From contig NZ_JAVKTS010000005.1 of the NCBI RefSeq assembly GCF_031460495.1, positions 124,001 through 188,000 on the forward strand: 64,000 nt of DNA, written 5' to 3'. The DNA is from Tissierella sp. GTDB taxonomy: Bacteria > Bacillota > Clostridia > Tissierellales > Tissierellaceae. The notes below the pieces were generated by a model. The model was not told the origin of the DNA. It saw nothing but the letters and a program-made list of their open reading frames with translations, and did no database searches. The position numbers were made by a program, and so were the translations under genes. Of this stretch, positions 1 to 8,498 are shown one piece after another. How positions within the stretch are numbered: the stretch's first letter is position 1; each line of letters begins with the position of its first letter.

Positions 1-25
1 GAGATTAAACAATATGGAGGATTAA

Positions 26-1390
26 ATGGAAAAGTCATTAATAGAAAAGGACACAAAGAAAAACTATATTTTTTCTAGGAAAAACCTAATTTATCTAATC
101 TTGCCCCTTATAGTTGAGCAGCTGCTGGCAGTAGCCGTTGGTATGGCAGACACCGTAATGGTTGCCAGTGTTGGGGAAAGGGCAGTATCAGCAGTATCAT
201 TAGTGGATTCAATAAATATTTTGCTCATAAACATATTTGGAGCATTGGCAACAGGTGGAGCAGTGGTTGCAGGCCAATATATAGGAAGAAATGAAAGTAA
301 AAAGGCCTCGGAGGCAGGGGAGCAGCTCATAGTATTTGTAACACTTATTTCCCTAGTTATAATGGCATTGATGTATGCTGCTAGAAGCTTTATATTAAAT
401 GTAGTATTTGGATCAATAGAGCCACTGGTAGCAGAGTATGCCAATACCTATATGATGATTGTATTTGCAAGTATTCCTTTTATAGCAATATATAATAGTG
501 GAGCTGCATTATTTAGGGCTATGGGAAATTCTCAAATAACTATGAAAACCTCTTTGATTATGAATACCATCAATGTTGTGGGTAATGCAATATTAATATA
601 TGGATTTCGAATGGGGGTTGAAGGGGTTGCTATTCCAACCCTTTTATCTAGAGCAGTTGCTGCAATAATCATTGTTTTATTACTTAGGGATAAAAACCTT
701 ACTATTCATATAAGTAAGCCCTTCAAATACAAATTTAATAGAAAAATGGTTAAAAATATTCTTCAAATAGGAGTACCGAATGGTATAGAAAATAGCATGT
801 TTCAGCTAGGCAAGATATTATTATTAAGTGTAGTATCAGGATTTGGAACAGCTGCTATTACTGCAAATGCAGTTGCAGGTACGGTTACAGGATTTCAATT
901 TCTACCTGCTGCAGCCATAGGATTAGGTCTGGTTACTGTAGTTAGCCAGTGTGTTGGAGCTGGAGATTATGACCAAGCCAGATATTATACCAAAGTCCTT
1001 CTTAAATATGCTTATATTGCTTTAGCTATTGTAAATGGAATTATAATACTATCATCATCATTTATACTGAAGGTATACAATCTATCGCCAGATACGGCAG
1101 CACTTGCTAGAAAGATAATAATATTTTATGGAATAAATGCTTGCATAGCATGGCCAGTAGGATTTACCCTTGCGAATACCTTAAGGGCTGCAAAGGATGT
1201 ACGATATGCAATGATAGTAAGTGTAGGCTCCATGTGGATTACAAGGATTGGACTAGGCATATTGTTTGCTAGATACTTAGACTTTGGAATGTTTGGTGTC
1301 TGGATGGCTATGATTTGTGACTGGTATGTAAGAGCTGGATTCTTCATTCATCGATATAGAGGGAATAAGTGGGAGAAGAAAGCAGTATAA
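26..1390 (+). CDS. MATE family efflux transporter
   Basis: A 454-residue polytopic protein of the MATE/NorM/DinF family (MOP superfamily), predicted to export drugs or metabolites in exchange for Na+ or H+. The family pattern is visible: two similar halves of about six hydrophobic segments each, an N-terminal stretch with EQLLAVAVGMADTVMV (about residues 31-46), and a Gly/Ala-rich region in the second half (AAAIGLGLVTVVSQCVGAG, about residues 293-311) that resembles the equivalent first-half segment. GGAGG lies 5 bases before the ATG. The downstream phosphodiesterase starts about 20 bases after the stop, so the two are probably co-transcribed. The substrate cannot be told from sequence. Confidence 0.93.
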   Translation: MEKSLIEKDTKKNYIFSRKNLIYLILPLIVEQLLAVAVGMADTVMVASVGERAVSAVSLVDSINILLINIFGALATGGAVVAGQYIGRNESKKASEAGEQLIVFVTLISLVIMALMYAARSFILNVVFGSIEPLVAEYANTYMMIVFASIPFIAIYNSGAALFRAMGNSQITMKTSLIMNTINVVGNAILIYGFRMGVEGVAIPTLLSRAVAAIIIVLLLRDKNLTIHISKPFKYKFNRKMVKNILQIGVPNGIENSMFQLGKILLLSVVSGFGTAAITANAVAGTVTGFQFLPAAAIGLGLVTVVSQCVGAGDYDQARYYTKVLLKYAYIALAIVNGIIILSSSFILKVYNLSPDTAALARKIIIFYGINACIAWPVGFTLANTLRAAKDVRYAMIVSVGSMWITRIGLGILFARYLDFGMFGVWMAMICDWYVRAGFFIHRYRGNKWEKKAV

Positions 1391-1413
1391 AATCTACGGA
1401 GGTAAATTTAATT

Positions 1414-1956
1414 ATGAAACTTTTTTTTATATCAGATATCCATGGATCATTATTTTATTTAAAGGAAGCATTAGATAAATTTCATGAAGAGAAGGCTGAT
1501 TACTTAGTGATATTAGGTGATATTCTATATCATGGAGCAAGAAATCCATTGCCTGTAGAATATAATCCTAAAGAAGTAATAGGACTAATCAATAGCTACT
1601 CAGATAAGATAATTGCTGTTAGAGGTAATTGTGATAGTGAGGTTGATGAAATGGTATTAAACTTCCCTATTATGTCAACTTACTCTAACATAATATATAA
1701 GGATAAAAGATTGTTTTTAACCCATGGTCACATATTTAATGAAGATAATATGCCTAAGCTAAGTGATGGAGATCTATTTATTTATGGTCATTTTCATATT
1801 CCAAGGGCAGAGAAAAAGTATAATATTTATTTTATTAATCCAGGCTCCATTTCTTTACCAAAGGAAAACAATCCACATACTTATGGGGTATTAGAAGGAA
1901 ATAAATTTACAATAAAAGACCTTGGTGGTAATGTTTTCAAGGAGATAACAATATAA
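1414..1956 (+). CDS. YfcE-type metallophosphoesterase
   Basis: A 180-residue calcineurin-like phosphoesterase of the YfcE/MJ0936 group. The dinuclear-metal motifs are all present: Asp8-x-His10 (SDIHGS), Gly35-Asp36 (LGDI), GNCD near residue 71, THGH near 105 and YGHFH near 124. YfcE proteins hydrolyse phosphodiesters in vitro; the cellular substrate is unknown. The reading frame is open further upstream into the MATE gene. ATG 1414 is chosen because ACGGAGGT precedes it at normal spacing and the phosphoesterase fold starts at this Met. No obvious terminator separates it from the next gene. Confidence 0.9.
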   Translation: MKLFFISDIHGSLFYLKEALDKFHEEKADYLVILGDILYHGARNPLPVEYNPKEVIGLINSYSDKIIAVRGNCDSEVDEMVLNFPIMSTYSNIIYKDKRLFLTHGHIFNEDNMPKLSDGDLFIYGHFHIPRAEKKYNIYFINPGSISLPKENNPHTYGVLEGNKFTIKDLGGNVFKEITI

Positions 1957-2012
1957 TTCAAATCCCTCATACCTGGGTATACTATATATACTAAAAAAAT
2001 GAGGGTGATTTT

Positions 2013-2867
2013 ATGTCAAGATTTCATGAAAAACCAAGTATATTTGTTAAGGAAATAGTATTAAAGGTAGCAGATATAGAGAGGTCTATAGAATTTTATA
2101 CTAAGATAATGGGTTTTAATATATTAAATAGAGAAGAAAATAAAGCTATATTAACAGCTGATGGAATTAATCCTATGATTACAATAGTACAGCCTGAAAA
2201 TGTGGTACCAAAGCTTCTTAGAAGAACTGGACTATATCATTTTGCTCTTCTCCTACCAAGTAGATCTCACTTAGGATTATTTTTAAAGCATATAAGAGAA
2301 GAGGGGTATCCTATAAGGGGTGCTTCTAATCATGGAGTCAGTGAAGCCATATATTTAGAAGACCCAGATGAAAATGGAATAGAAGTCTATAGAGATATAG
2401 ACAGTAAGGAATGGAAAAGTGATGACAATCAGATAAATATGGTAACTGACCCCTTAGATTACAATGGACTTATGACAGATATTGGTGACGAAAAATGGCA
2501 GAGTATTCCTAAGAATACTGTAGTAGGTCATATCCATTTGCATGTAAGAGATTTAGATGAGGCTAAGAGGTTTTATTGTGATGGATTGGGATTTGATCTA
2601 GTAACGAAGATTGCTAATTCAGCCCTATTTATTTCCTCCCAGGGATATCATCATCATATAGGATTAAATATATGGAATGGAAGAAATGCAGAGCCACTAG
2701 CAGATAATTCTGTGGGGATGAAGTACTTTACCATGTTATTTCCAGATATAGAAACAAGGGAAAGAATAATAAATAATTTAGTAAGCTTGGGGTACAAAAT
2801 TATAGAAGAAGATAATAATATCTTCACGAAAGATCCATCTAGTAATCTAATAAAATTAATAGTGTAA
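2013..2867 (+). CDS. VOC superfamily protein, CatE (catechol 2,3-dioxygenase)-like
   Basis: A 284-residue protein with two vicinal-oxygen-chelate modules (about residues 10-130 and 165-284), the layout of CatE/YfiE extradiol dioxygenases and glyoxalase-like proteins. Module 1 ends in the usual DPDENGIEVY. Module 2 has GHIHLHVRDLDEAKRFY and HHHIGLN, giving candidate His ligands, but its last strand reads SSNLIKLIV, so the family Glu ligand is replaced there. Ring-cleaving activity is therefore uncertain, and it may be a different VOC enzyme. It has its own ribosome site (GAGGGTGAT) and is followed by a strong terminator. Confidence 0.82.
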   Translation: MSRFHEKPSIFVKEIVLKVADIERSIEFYTKIMGFNILNREENKAILTADGINPMITIVQPENVVPKLLRRTGLYHFALLLPSRSHLGLFLKHIREEGYPIRGASNHGVSEAIYLEDPDENGIEVYRDIDSKEWKSDDNQINMVTDPLDYNGLMTDIGDEKWQSIPKNTVVGHIHLHVRDLDEAKRFYCDGLGFDLVTKIANSALFISSQGYHHHIGLNIWNGRNAEPLADNSVGMKYFTMLFPDIETRERIINNLVSLGYKIIEEDNNIFTKDPSSNLIKLIV

Positions 2868-2920
2868 AGTAGCATAATATTTTTGTCTAATACCAGATTG
2901 TGGATAGGCTGGTGGAATGA

Positions 2921-2944
2921 GGTAGCCCCATAGGGCTACCTTTT
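2921..2944 (+). terminator. Rho-independent terminator after the VOC gene
   Basis: Perfect 8-bp stem GGTAGCCC / GGGCTACC with a CATA loop, followed by TTTT. It ends transcription of the 26-2867 gene group. Confidence 0.88.
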
Positions 2945-3016
2945 ATGATAATATGTAAATATTAAAAATCTAAAGCTTAATTTCTATTACTGCCTTGGAA
3001 GAAAGGCGGGAAACTA

Positions 3017-4096
3017 ATGATAAATAAACTGAAAAAGATTAAGTTAGCTTTAATAATTACAATTATTGCTAGTACCATAATTCCACCAAGTACATATACT
3101 TATATGGCAATAGCAGAAAATGTAGTGGATACTCCCAGTAGCTGGGCAAAGACAGAAATTGAGGCAGCTAAAGAAATTGCTTTTGTTCCCGAGAACATTC
3201 TGGGAAGTTATGGAAGCAATATTACAAGAGAAGAATTTAGTGAGCTAGCTGTACAATTATTTGAGACTATAGTTGGAAGAGAAATTTCAGTAGAAGGAGA
3301 AAGTCCCTTTATTGATACACAAAATCCAAATATTATAAAAGCTAATAAATTAGGAATAGTAGAGGGAAAGGGAAGTGGAATATTTGCTCCTTATGAGAAT
3401 ATAACTCGAGAGGAAGTTAGTTTAATTCTATATCGTACATTGCAAGTAGCCAAGCCAAGATATGATTATACAAATCCTAATGAGTATATATTTAAAGATT
3501 ATGATGAAATTTCCACATGGGCAATAGAAGCTGTGAGTTACTTATATGGCATAGAAGCTTTAAGTGGAGTTGGAGATAATAGATTTGATCCTAAGGGACA
3601 TACTTCAAGAGAAGAGGCCATTGTTATTTCCAAAAGAATATATGATAAGGTAAAAGCAACTGACAGAGCCTCAAGAAGTTCTTTAGCTGTATCAAGAAGT
3701 AGCATAAGACGACTAGAGAACGGATCAATATCAAAATTAAAGAATCTAATATCTCAAGAATTAGGCAAGCCCTATAAATATGGTGCGGCAGGGCCCAATA
3801 GCTATGACTGCTCTGGACTGACATTTTACTTATTTGGTAAACTAGGTATAAGCATACCAAGAACATCAAAGACCCAGATTAATGCAGGAACTTATGTAGC
3901 TAAAAAGGATTTGCAATATGGTGATTTAGTATTATTTGCAAGAAATGGTAAAACTATAAATCATGTAGGGATATATGTAGGAGATGGAAAATTTGTACAT
4001 TCTCCTCAAACTGGAGATGTAGTAAAGATAACAACATTGGCATCAGGATATTATGCAAATAGCTACTATACAGCAAGAAGGGTTATTCCTCAATAA
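3017..4096 (+). CDS. SLH-domain NlpC/P60 cell-wall endopeptidase
   Basis: A 359-residue exported murein hydrolase. After a signal peptide (hydrophobic run about residues 10-33) come SLH repeats (about 40-210; INREE/TREEVSLILYR-like motifs) that bind secondary wall polymers at the surface. The C-terminus (about 240-359) is an NlpC/P60 domain: YDCSG carries the catalytic Cys, NHVGIYVG the His, and FVHSPQ the third polar residue. It should cut D-Glu-diaminopimelate-type peptide links. The start is supported by GAAAGGCGGG upstream. It stands alone between two terminators. Confidence 0.93.
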   Translation: MINKLKKIKLALIITIIASTIIPPSTYTYMAIAENVVDTPSSWAKTEIEAAKEIAFVPENILGSYGSNITREEFSELAVQLFETIVGREISVEGESPFIDTQNPNIIKANKLGIVEGKGSGIFAPYENITREEVSLILYRTLQVAKPRYDYTNPNEYIFKDYDEISTWAIEAVSYLYGIEALSGVGDNRFDPKGHTSREEAIVISKRIYDKVKATDRASRSSLAVSRSSIRRLENGSISKLKNLISQELGKPYKYGAAGPNSYDCSGLTFYLFGKLGISIPRTSKTQINAGTYVAKKDLQYGDLVLFARNGKTINHVGIYVGDGKFVHSPQTGDVVKITTLASGYYANSYYTARRVIPQ

Positions 4097-4230
4097 GTAT
4101 AAAGATTTAAATTTTGACAGAGGTAAAATAACCAATATACTATTTCCAAGGCTAAGAGAATTATTAAGTAATGAATCTTAAATGTAGTAATAGAAATTAA
4201 GTATATAGAATGTAAGCTAAAATATATAGA

Positions 4231-4260
4231 CCCTTGATCTTATTATAGAATCAAGGGTTT
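4231..4260 (+). terminator. Terminator after the SLH-NlpC/P60 gene
   Basis: Stem CCCTTGAT / ATCAAGGG with an 11-base loop, followed by TTTTAT. It lies between the convergent genes 3017-4096 (+) and 4288-4830 (-). Confidence 0.75.
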
Positions 4261-4287
4261 TATATATGGGAAATATGATCTTATAGA

Positions 4288-4830
4288 TTAATATACACTA
4301 TGTCCTTCTGCATCCTCTTTAGTTCTATGAACAGTGCCATGTGGATGTTGAGGAGGTGCATAAATAGAATATAATTTAAGGGGTACACAGCCAATATTAA
4401 TTAGATTATGCCATTTGCCAGCAGGTACAAATATTACATAACCATCAGAAACCCTTTCTTGGAAATATAAATTATCTCTACTATCTCCCATCAAGACCAA
4501 CCCTTGGCCTTCTTCGATTCGTAAAAACTGATCATGATCACTATGAAGCTCTAAACCTACATCATCTCTAGGGTTGATGCTCATCACAGTGAGTTGCAAA
4601 TATTCTCCTGTCCATAAAGCAGTTCGAAAAGTATAGTTTTGACGAGTAGCTTCTTCGATATTAACTACATAAGGATTTGGTCCATGGTCACTTAAGTCGA
4701 TACATTGCTCCCAACAGCCTGGGTGTTGTATTGGTGGTCTATTACAACAAGGTTGGGGATATCCTATGTGAGGATCATATATTGAAGAATTATTGTTATA
4801 TGCCTTATATTGCTCATAAATATTATTCAT
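4288..4830 (-). CDS. Cupin-domain protein, possibly spore-associated
   Basis: A 180-residue protein. A short Asn/Pro/Cys-rich head (residues 1-45, QPCCNRPP and HPGCWEQC) precedes a single cupin barrel with motif 1 around LELHSDHDQFLRIEEGQG and motif 2 around VSDGYVIFVPAGKWHNLIN. These give the metal-binding His/Glu/His set. Cupin 2 proteins of this shape are common in spore formers. The Tyr/Asn/Pro/Cys-rich head resembles small coat proteins, so a spore-coat role is possible but is only inference. Enzymatic activity is unknown. Confidence 0.85.
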   Translation of the reverse strand: MNNIYEQYKAYNNNSSIYDPHIGYPQPCCNRPPIQHPGCWEQCIDLSDHGPNPYVVNIEEATRQNYTFRTALWTGEYLQLTVMSINPRDDVGLELHSDHDQFLRIEEGQGLVLMGDSRDNLYFQERVSDGYVIFVPAGKWHNLINIGCVPLKLYSIYAPPQHPHGTVHRTKEDAEGHSVY

Positions 4831-4975
4831 TTTATCTGTCCTTTCATTGGCTTTTTAATATTATATGCATTATGACATTTAAAGGTGATAGCCATTAAAG
4901 TGCTTGGCACACTTCTTGCTTATATAATAGCTATATAGTTAAGACTAATTTAATATTACAAGGAGGAAGTATATA

Positions 4976-5716
4976 ATGAGATTATTAAACAAAGTAGCAA
5001 TTATTACAGGTGGGGGAAGAGGTATTGGAGAGGCAACAGCAAAGAAATTTGTTCAAGAGGGTGCCAAGGTTGTTGTAGCAGATATTAATCCAAATGATAT
5101 TGAAGAAACTGTGAATGAAATACTGTCAAGTGGCGGAGAGGCTACGGGGATTATAGTTGATGTAACAAATCAAGAAAGCGTAAACAAAATGGTAGAAGAG
5201 ACAGTAAAAAAATATGGCAGATTAGATATTATTGTGAATAATGCTGGAATTACTATGGATTCTACTCTTCTAAAGATGACAGAAGATCAATGGGATAAGG
5301 TAATAGATGTAAATCTAAAGGGAGTATATTTTTGCGGTCAAGCAGCTGCTAAAGTAATGGTAGAACAAGGCGGTGGGGTAATACTTAATGCTTCATCAGT
5401 AGTAGGAATACATGGAAACTTTGGTCAAACTAACTATGCTGCTACAAAATGGGGAGTAATAGGAATGACTAAGACTTGGGCTAAGGAACTTGGGAAAAAG
5501 GGAGTTCGTTCAAATGCTGTAGCACCAGGATTTATTGCTACTCCAATGGTAAAGAAAATGCCAGAGAATGTTATAGATATGATGAAGAGTAAAGCTCCAT
5601 TACAAAGATTAGGAGAGCCAGAAGACATTGCAAATGCTTATGCTTTCTTAGCATCAGATGAGGCGAAGTTTATTACAGGTGCAGTATTAGAAGTAACAGG
5701 CGGAGTAGTTATTTAA
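4976..5716 (+). CDS. SDR-family 3-oxoacyl-ACP / acetoacetyl-CoA reductase-like
   Basis: A 246-residue classical short-chain dehydrogenase, FabG/PhaB type. It has the NAD(P) motif TGGGRGIGEA (about residues 11-20), NNAG near 88, the catalytic Ser in NASSVV near 141 and the YAATK Tyr-Lys pair near 154-158; the FabG-like C-terminus ends in EVTGGVVI. The likely reaction is NAD(P)H-dependent reduction of a 3-oxoacyl thioester. A strong AAGGAGGAAG site precedes it and a long terminator follows. It sits directly before a sigma-54 activator and its acyl-catabolic regulon, so a role in that pathway is possible, but it is a separate transcription unit. Confidence 0.9.
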   Translation: MRLLNKVAIITGGGRGIGEATAKKFVQEGAKVVVADINPNDIEETVNEILSSGGEATGIIVDVTNQESVNKMVEETVKKYGRLDIIVNNAGITMDSTLLKMTEDQWDKVIDVNLKGVYFCGQAAAKVMVEQGGGVILNASSVVGIHGNFGQTNYAATKWGVIGMTKTWAKELGKKGVRSNAVAPGFIATPMVKKMPENVIDMMKSKAPLQRLGEPEDIANAYAFLASDEAKFITGAVLEVTGGVVI

Positions 5717-5747
5717 TATTAGAATTATTAAATAGTTATAGACTTAG

Positions 5748-5782
5748 TGGCTATTACCTTTGCAAGGTAATAGCCATATTTT
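5748..5782 (+). terminator. Terminator after the SDR gene
   Basis: Perfect 13-bp stem TGGCTATTACCTT / AAGGTAATAGCCA with a TGC loop, followed by TATTTTG. Confidence 0.9.
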
Positions 5783-5866
5783 GTTAAAATAGTCTCCAAT
5801 TTTATGCATTACTATGTTAAAATGATAGTATGTATTTTTGTTAAGCAATCTTTTGGAGGTGGCTTT

Positions 5867-7321
5867 ATGGATAATAGCAAGATAGATAACCAAGTATATA
5901 ATCAAGATATTGAAGATATTCAGATGGATGAACTAATAGATGAAGACATAATACTTACTAAGTATCTGGCTTCAATGATGGATAGGATATTTGACCCTCT
6001 TCCAGTACCATTAATTATGTTGGATAAGGATAGTAAGATTAGGATGATTAATCAAGTTTTTGCTGATTTCCTTGGATTTCCAAAATCTGATATAATTGGG
6101 AAGCTAGTCCTAGATGTAGATAAATACTCTAGGTTTCCATATGTATTTAAGACTAAAAAGGCTGAAATAGCTTGGAAGCATACATTTGAAAATGGTCATA
6201 CTGCTATTGTACATAGGCTTCCAGTGCTTGATAAGAATGGTGAAATAAAATATGCTATAGGTATGGTCTTGTTTGAAGGAATTGAGCAATTTAAGGACAT
6301 TATTACAAAAAATAAACTTCTTGAAACAGAATTACATTTATATAAAAACCAGCTAAAAGAAATGTATGGAGCTAAGTATTCATGGAATACCATTATTGGA
6401 AATAGTGAAAAGATGTCAAATGCAAAGTTTATAGGTAAAAGGGCATCTAGTTCTATCTCCAATGTTTTGATTTTAGGAGAAAGTGGTACTGGAAAAGAGT
6501 TGTTTGCCCACGCAATTCACAATGATAGTGTTAGAAGCTTTTCTCCATTTGTAAAAATAAATAGTGCAGCTATACCTTCTGAGTTGCTTGAATCTGAGCT
6601 TTTTGGATATGAAGAAGGTGCATTTACTGGGGCTAAAAAAGGTGGAAAGATAGGAAAATTTGAATTAGCCAATGGTGGAAGCATATTCTTGGATGAGATA
6701 GGCGATATGCCTATGAAAATGCAAGCTAAACTACTAAGAGTATTACAAGAAAAGGAAATTGAAAGGGTTGGAGGAAATAATATTATAAAGGTAGATGTTA
6801 GAGTTATTGCAGCTACTAATAAAGATTTAAAGAAACTAATCAATGAAGGTAAGTTTAGAGAAGATCTATATTACAGACTTAATGTCATGACCATTGAAAT
6901 ACCACCTTTGAGGGAGAGATATGGAGATATAGAAGAACTTGTGAACTTATTCCTCAAAAAGCTTTCAAATCAACTTGGTAGATATGTAACAAATATATCG
7001 CAAAATGCTATGGAATGTCTTGAGGGACATGGCTGGCCTGGAAATGTAAGGGAGTTAGAAAATGTATTAGAAAGAGCAATAAATCTGACAGATTCAGATA
7101 CAATATTGCCAGTACATCTGCCAGTGTATTTAACACAAAATAAAAAGATAATAATGGATGGGCCTGTGAGACCTTTAAAAGAAATAATAGAAGATACGGA
7201 AAAAGAGGCTATTATAAGATGCTTAGAATACACTGAAGGTAATAAGTTAAAGACTGCTAAGCTATTAGATATCAGTCGATCAACTTTATATGATAGAATG
7301 GAGAAATATGGAATATCATAG
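5867..7321 (+). CDS. Sigma-54-dependent transcriptional activator (PAS-AAA+-Fis)
   Basis: A 484-residue bacterial enhancer-binding protein. Order: N-terminal PAS sensor (about 40-150, FADFLGFPKSDIIGK), AAA+ domain (about 175-400) with Walker A GESGTGKE, the sigma-54 contact loop GAFTGA, Walker B GSIFLDEIGD and the R-finger region RLNVMTIEIPPLRER, then a Fis-type HTH at the C-terminus (LLDISRSTLYDRMEKYG). The start at ATG 5867 is set by TTGGAGGTGG; the frame is open upstream but lacks a site. There is no receiver domain, so it probably senses a ligand through PAS. Two -24/-12 promoters and a palindrome lie immediately downstream, so it is very likely the local regulator of the operon at 7.6-17.4 kb. 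Confidence 0.94.
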   Translation: MDNSKIDNQVYNQDIEDIQMDELIDEDIILTKYLASMMDRIFDPLPVPLIMLDKDSKIRMINQVFADFLGFPKSDIIGKLVLDVDKYSRFPYVFKTKKAEIAWKHTFENGHTAIVHRLPVLDKNGEIKYAIGMVLFEGIEQFKDIITKNKLLETELHLYKNQLKEMYGAKYSWNTIIGNSEKMSNAKFIGKRASSSISNVLILGESGTGKELFAHAIHNDSVRSFSPFVKINSAAIPSELLESELFGYEEGAFTGAKKGGKIGKFELANGGSIFLDEIGDMPMKMQAKLLRVLQEKEIERVGGNNIIKVDVRVIAATNKDLKKLINEGKFREDLYYRLNVMTIEIPPLRERYGDIEELVNLFLKKLSNQLGRYVTNISQNAMECLEGHGWPGNVRELENVLERAINLTDSDTILPVHLPVYLTQNKKIIMDGPVRPLKEIIEDTEKEAIIRCLEYTEGNKLKTAKLLDISRSTLYDRMEKYGIS

Positions 7322-7325
7322 GGAA

Positions 7326-7358
7326 CAAACTACTCTTATAGAGTAGTTTGTATTTTTT
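7326..7358 (+). terminator. Terminator after the sigma-54 activator
   Basis: Perfect 10-bp stem CAAACTACTC / GAGTAGTTTG with a TTATA loop, followed by TATTTTTTT. Confidence 0.92.
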
Positions 7359-7368
7359 TGTAGGAGGA

Positions 7369-7399
7369 GTTTTGTACAAAGTATGTACATGTACAAAAC
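7369..7399. promoter_or_regulatory. Candidate enhancer (UAS) for the sigma-54 activator
   Basis: Perfect inverted repeat GTTTTGTACA (7369-7378) and TGTACAAAAC (7390-7399) with an 11-base spacer. It lies about 145 bp upstream of the first -24/-12 promoter and just after the activator gene, the usual place for an enhancer bound by the Fis-type HTH dimer. Assignment to this activator is inference. Confidence 0.7.
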
Positions 7400-7520
7400 A
7401 AAGACAGACAAGATTTCAAAAATTAGATGGAAATTATACATTATTAATTATAAAGATGATTAATTTATAGTTTTTTTAATTAGTTTCAAAGAAATATCTT
7501 AAGTAAATTAAATATAATTA

Positions 7521-7537
7521 TTGGCACAGAAGTTGCA
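7521..7537 (+). promoter_or_regulatory. Sigma-54 (-24/-12) promoter P1
   Basis: TTGGCACAGAAGTTGCA: GG at 7523-7524 and GC at 7535-7536 with exactly 10 bases between, matching the RpoN consensus. It is 50 bp upstream of the chemoreceptor-like gene at 7587. Confidence 0.9.
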
Positions 7538-7586
7538 TCTATATTTTCAGTGAAGATATAAATAAAATAATAGAAAAGGAGAAAAC

Positions 7587-8411
7587 ATGGGAAATATACT
7601 AGATTGTTTTGTGAATGTGGCACCTTATATAAATAAGCTTACTAATACAGATTTTGCAGTTTCAGTATGTAACTTGGAAAAATGTTTAATATATGTTCCC
7701 AGTGATAAGCAAGATCACAATATTAAGTCTGGGGATCCTCATGTTAAGAATTCAGTTGCCTATGAGAGTATTATCACTGGTCAAAAGGTTGTGAGAAGAG
7801 TTGGTTCAGAAATCTTTGGATTTCCTTATATTGCAATTGCTATTCCAATTGAAGATGAGGAAGGAAACATCATTGGATCAGTGACATTTACAGAAGCCGT
7901 AGATAAACAGGACTTATTGCTTGTTCTAGCTGATAATCTTCATGCTACAATGGAACAGATGGTATCAATTACTGATGTAATCTCGGACAATTCCATGAAA
8001 CTGAAGAATGTAGGAGAAGGTCTTGATACTATAACTAGTGAATCTATGAGTAAAGTAGAGGATACTGAAAATATACTTAGATTTATTAAATCTATCTCAA
8101 AGAAAACTAATATGTTAGGATTAAATGCATTTATAGAGGCTGGAAGGCTTGGAAATGAAGGGCAAGGATTTAAAGTAGTAGCAGAGGAAATTAGAAATCT
8201 GGCTAATAGTACTGAAGAATATGTGAAGGATGCAGACAGGATAATAGATGAATTAAGGTTTTCTACTAACAAGATTACTGAAAAGCTTGATGACCTTTTA
8301 AATATATCATCCCATCAAATTGAAATTAACAACTATATTACTGGATTAGTAAAGGAAATCAATGAAAGAGCGGAGAAACTAAGAGAGAATGCCCGACTAT
8401 TGAGTGAATAA
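7587..8411 (+). CDS. Soluble methyl-accepting chemotaxis-like protein
   Basis: A 274-residue protein with no membrane segment. The N-terminal half (about 1-125) looks like a small ligand-binding sensor ([35 protein letters not shown]). The C-terminal half is a shortened MCP signalling coiled coil with the hairpin region around [35 protein letters not shown] (about 178-212), close to but divergent from the canonical [12 protein letters not shown] tip. It is the first gene behind a sigma-54 promoter and precedes a second one, so it is probably induced with the catabolic operon and may couple substrate sensing to behaviour. The ligand is unknown. Confidence 0.85.
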   Translation: MGNILDCFVNVAPYINKLTNTDFAVSVCNLEKCLIYVPSDKQDHNIKSGDPHVKNSVAYESIITGQKVVRRVGSEIFGFPYIAIAIPIEDEEGNIIGSVTFTEAVDKQDLLLVLADNLHATMEQMVSITDVISDNSMKLKNVGEGLDTITSESMSKVEDTENILRFIKSISKKTNMLGLNAFIEAGRLGNEGQGFKVVAEEIRNLANSTEEYVKDADRIIDELRFSTNKITEKLDDLLNISSHQIEINNYITGLVKEINERAEKLRENARLLSE

Positions 8412-8415
8412 TTAT

Positions 8416-8432
8416 TTGGCACGCATTTTGCA
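8416..8432 (+). promoter_or_regulatory. Sigma-54 (-24/-12) promoter P2
   Basis: TTTGGCACGCATTTTGCA: GG at 8418-8419 and GC at 8430-8431 with 10 bases between, a near-perfect TGGCACG-N4-TTGC site. It begins just after the stop of the chemoreceptor-like gene and drives the hydrolase gene at 8499 and probably the whole operon to 17.4 kb. Confidence 0.92.
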
Positions 8433-8498
8433 TTGATATTTGCTATGAAGAATTAAAATCTAATATTTATCTAAATTTATTATAAAAGGAGGATAAAA

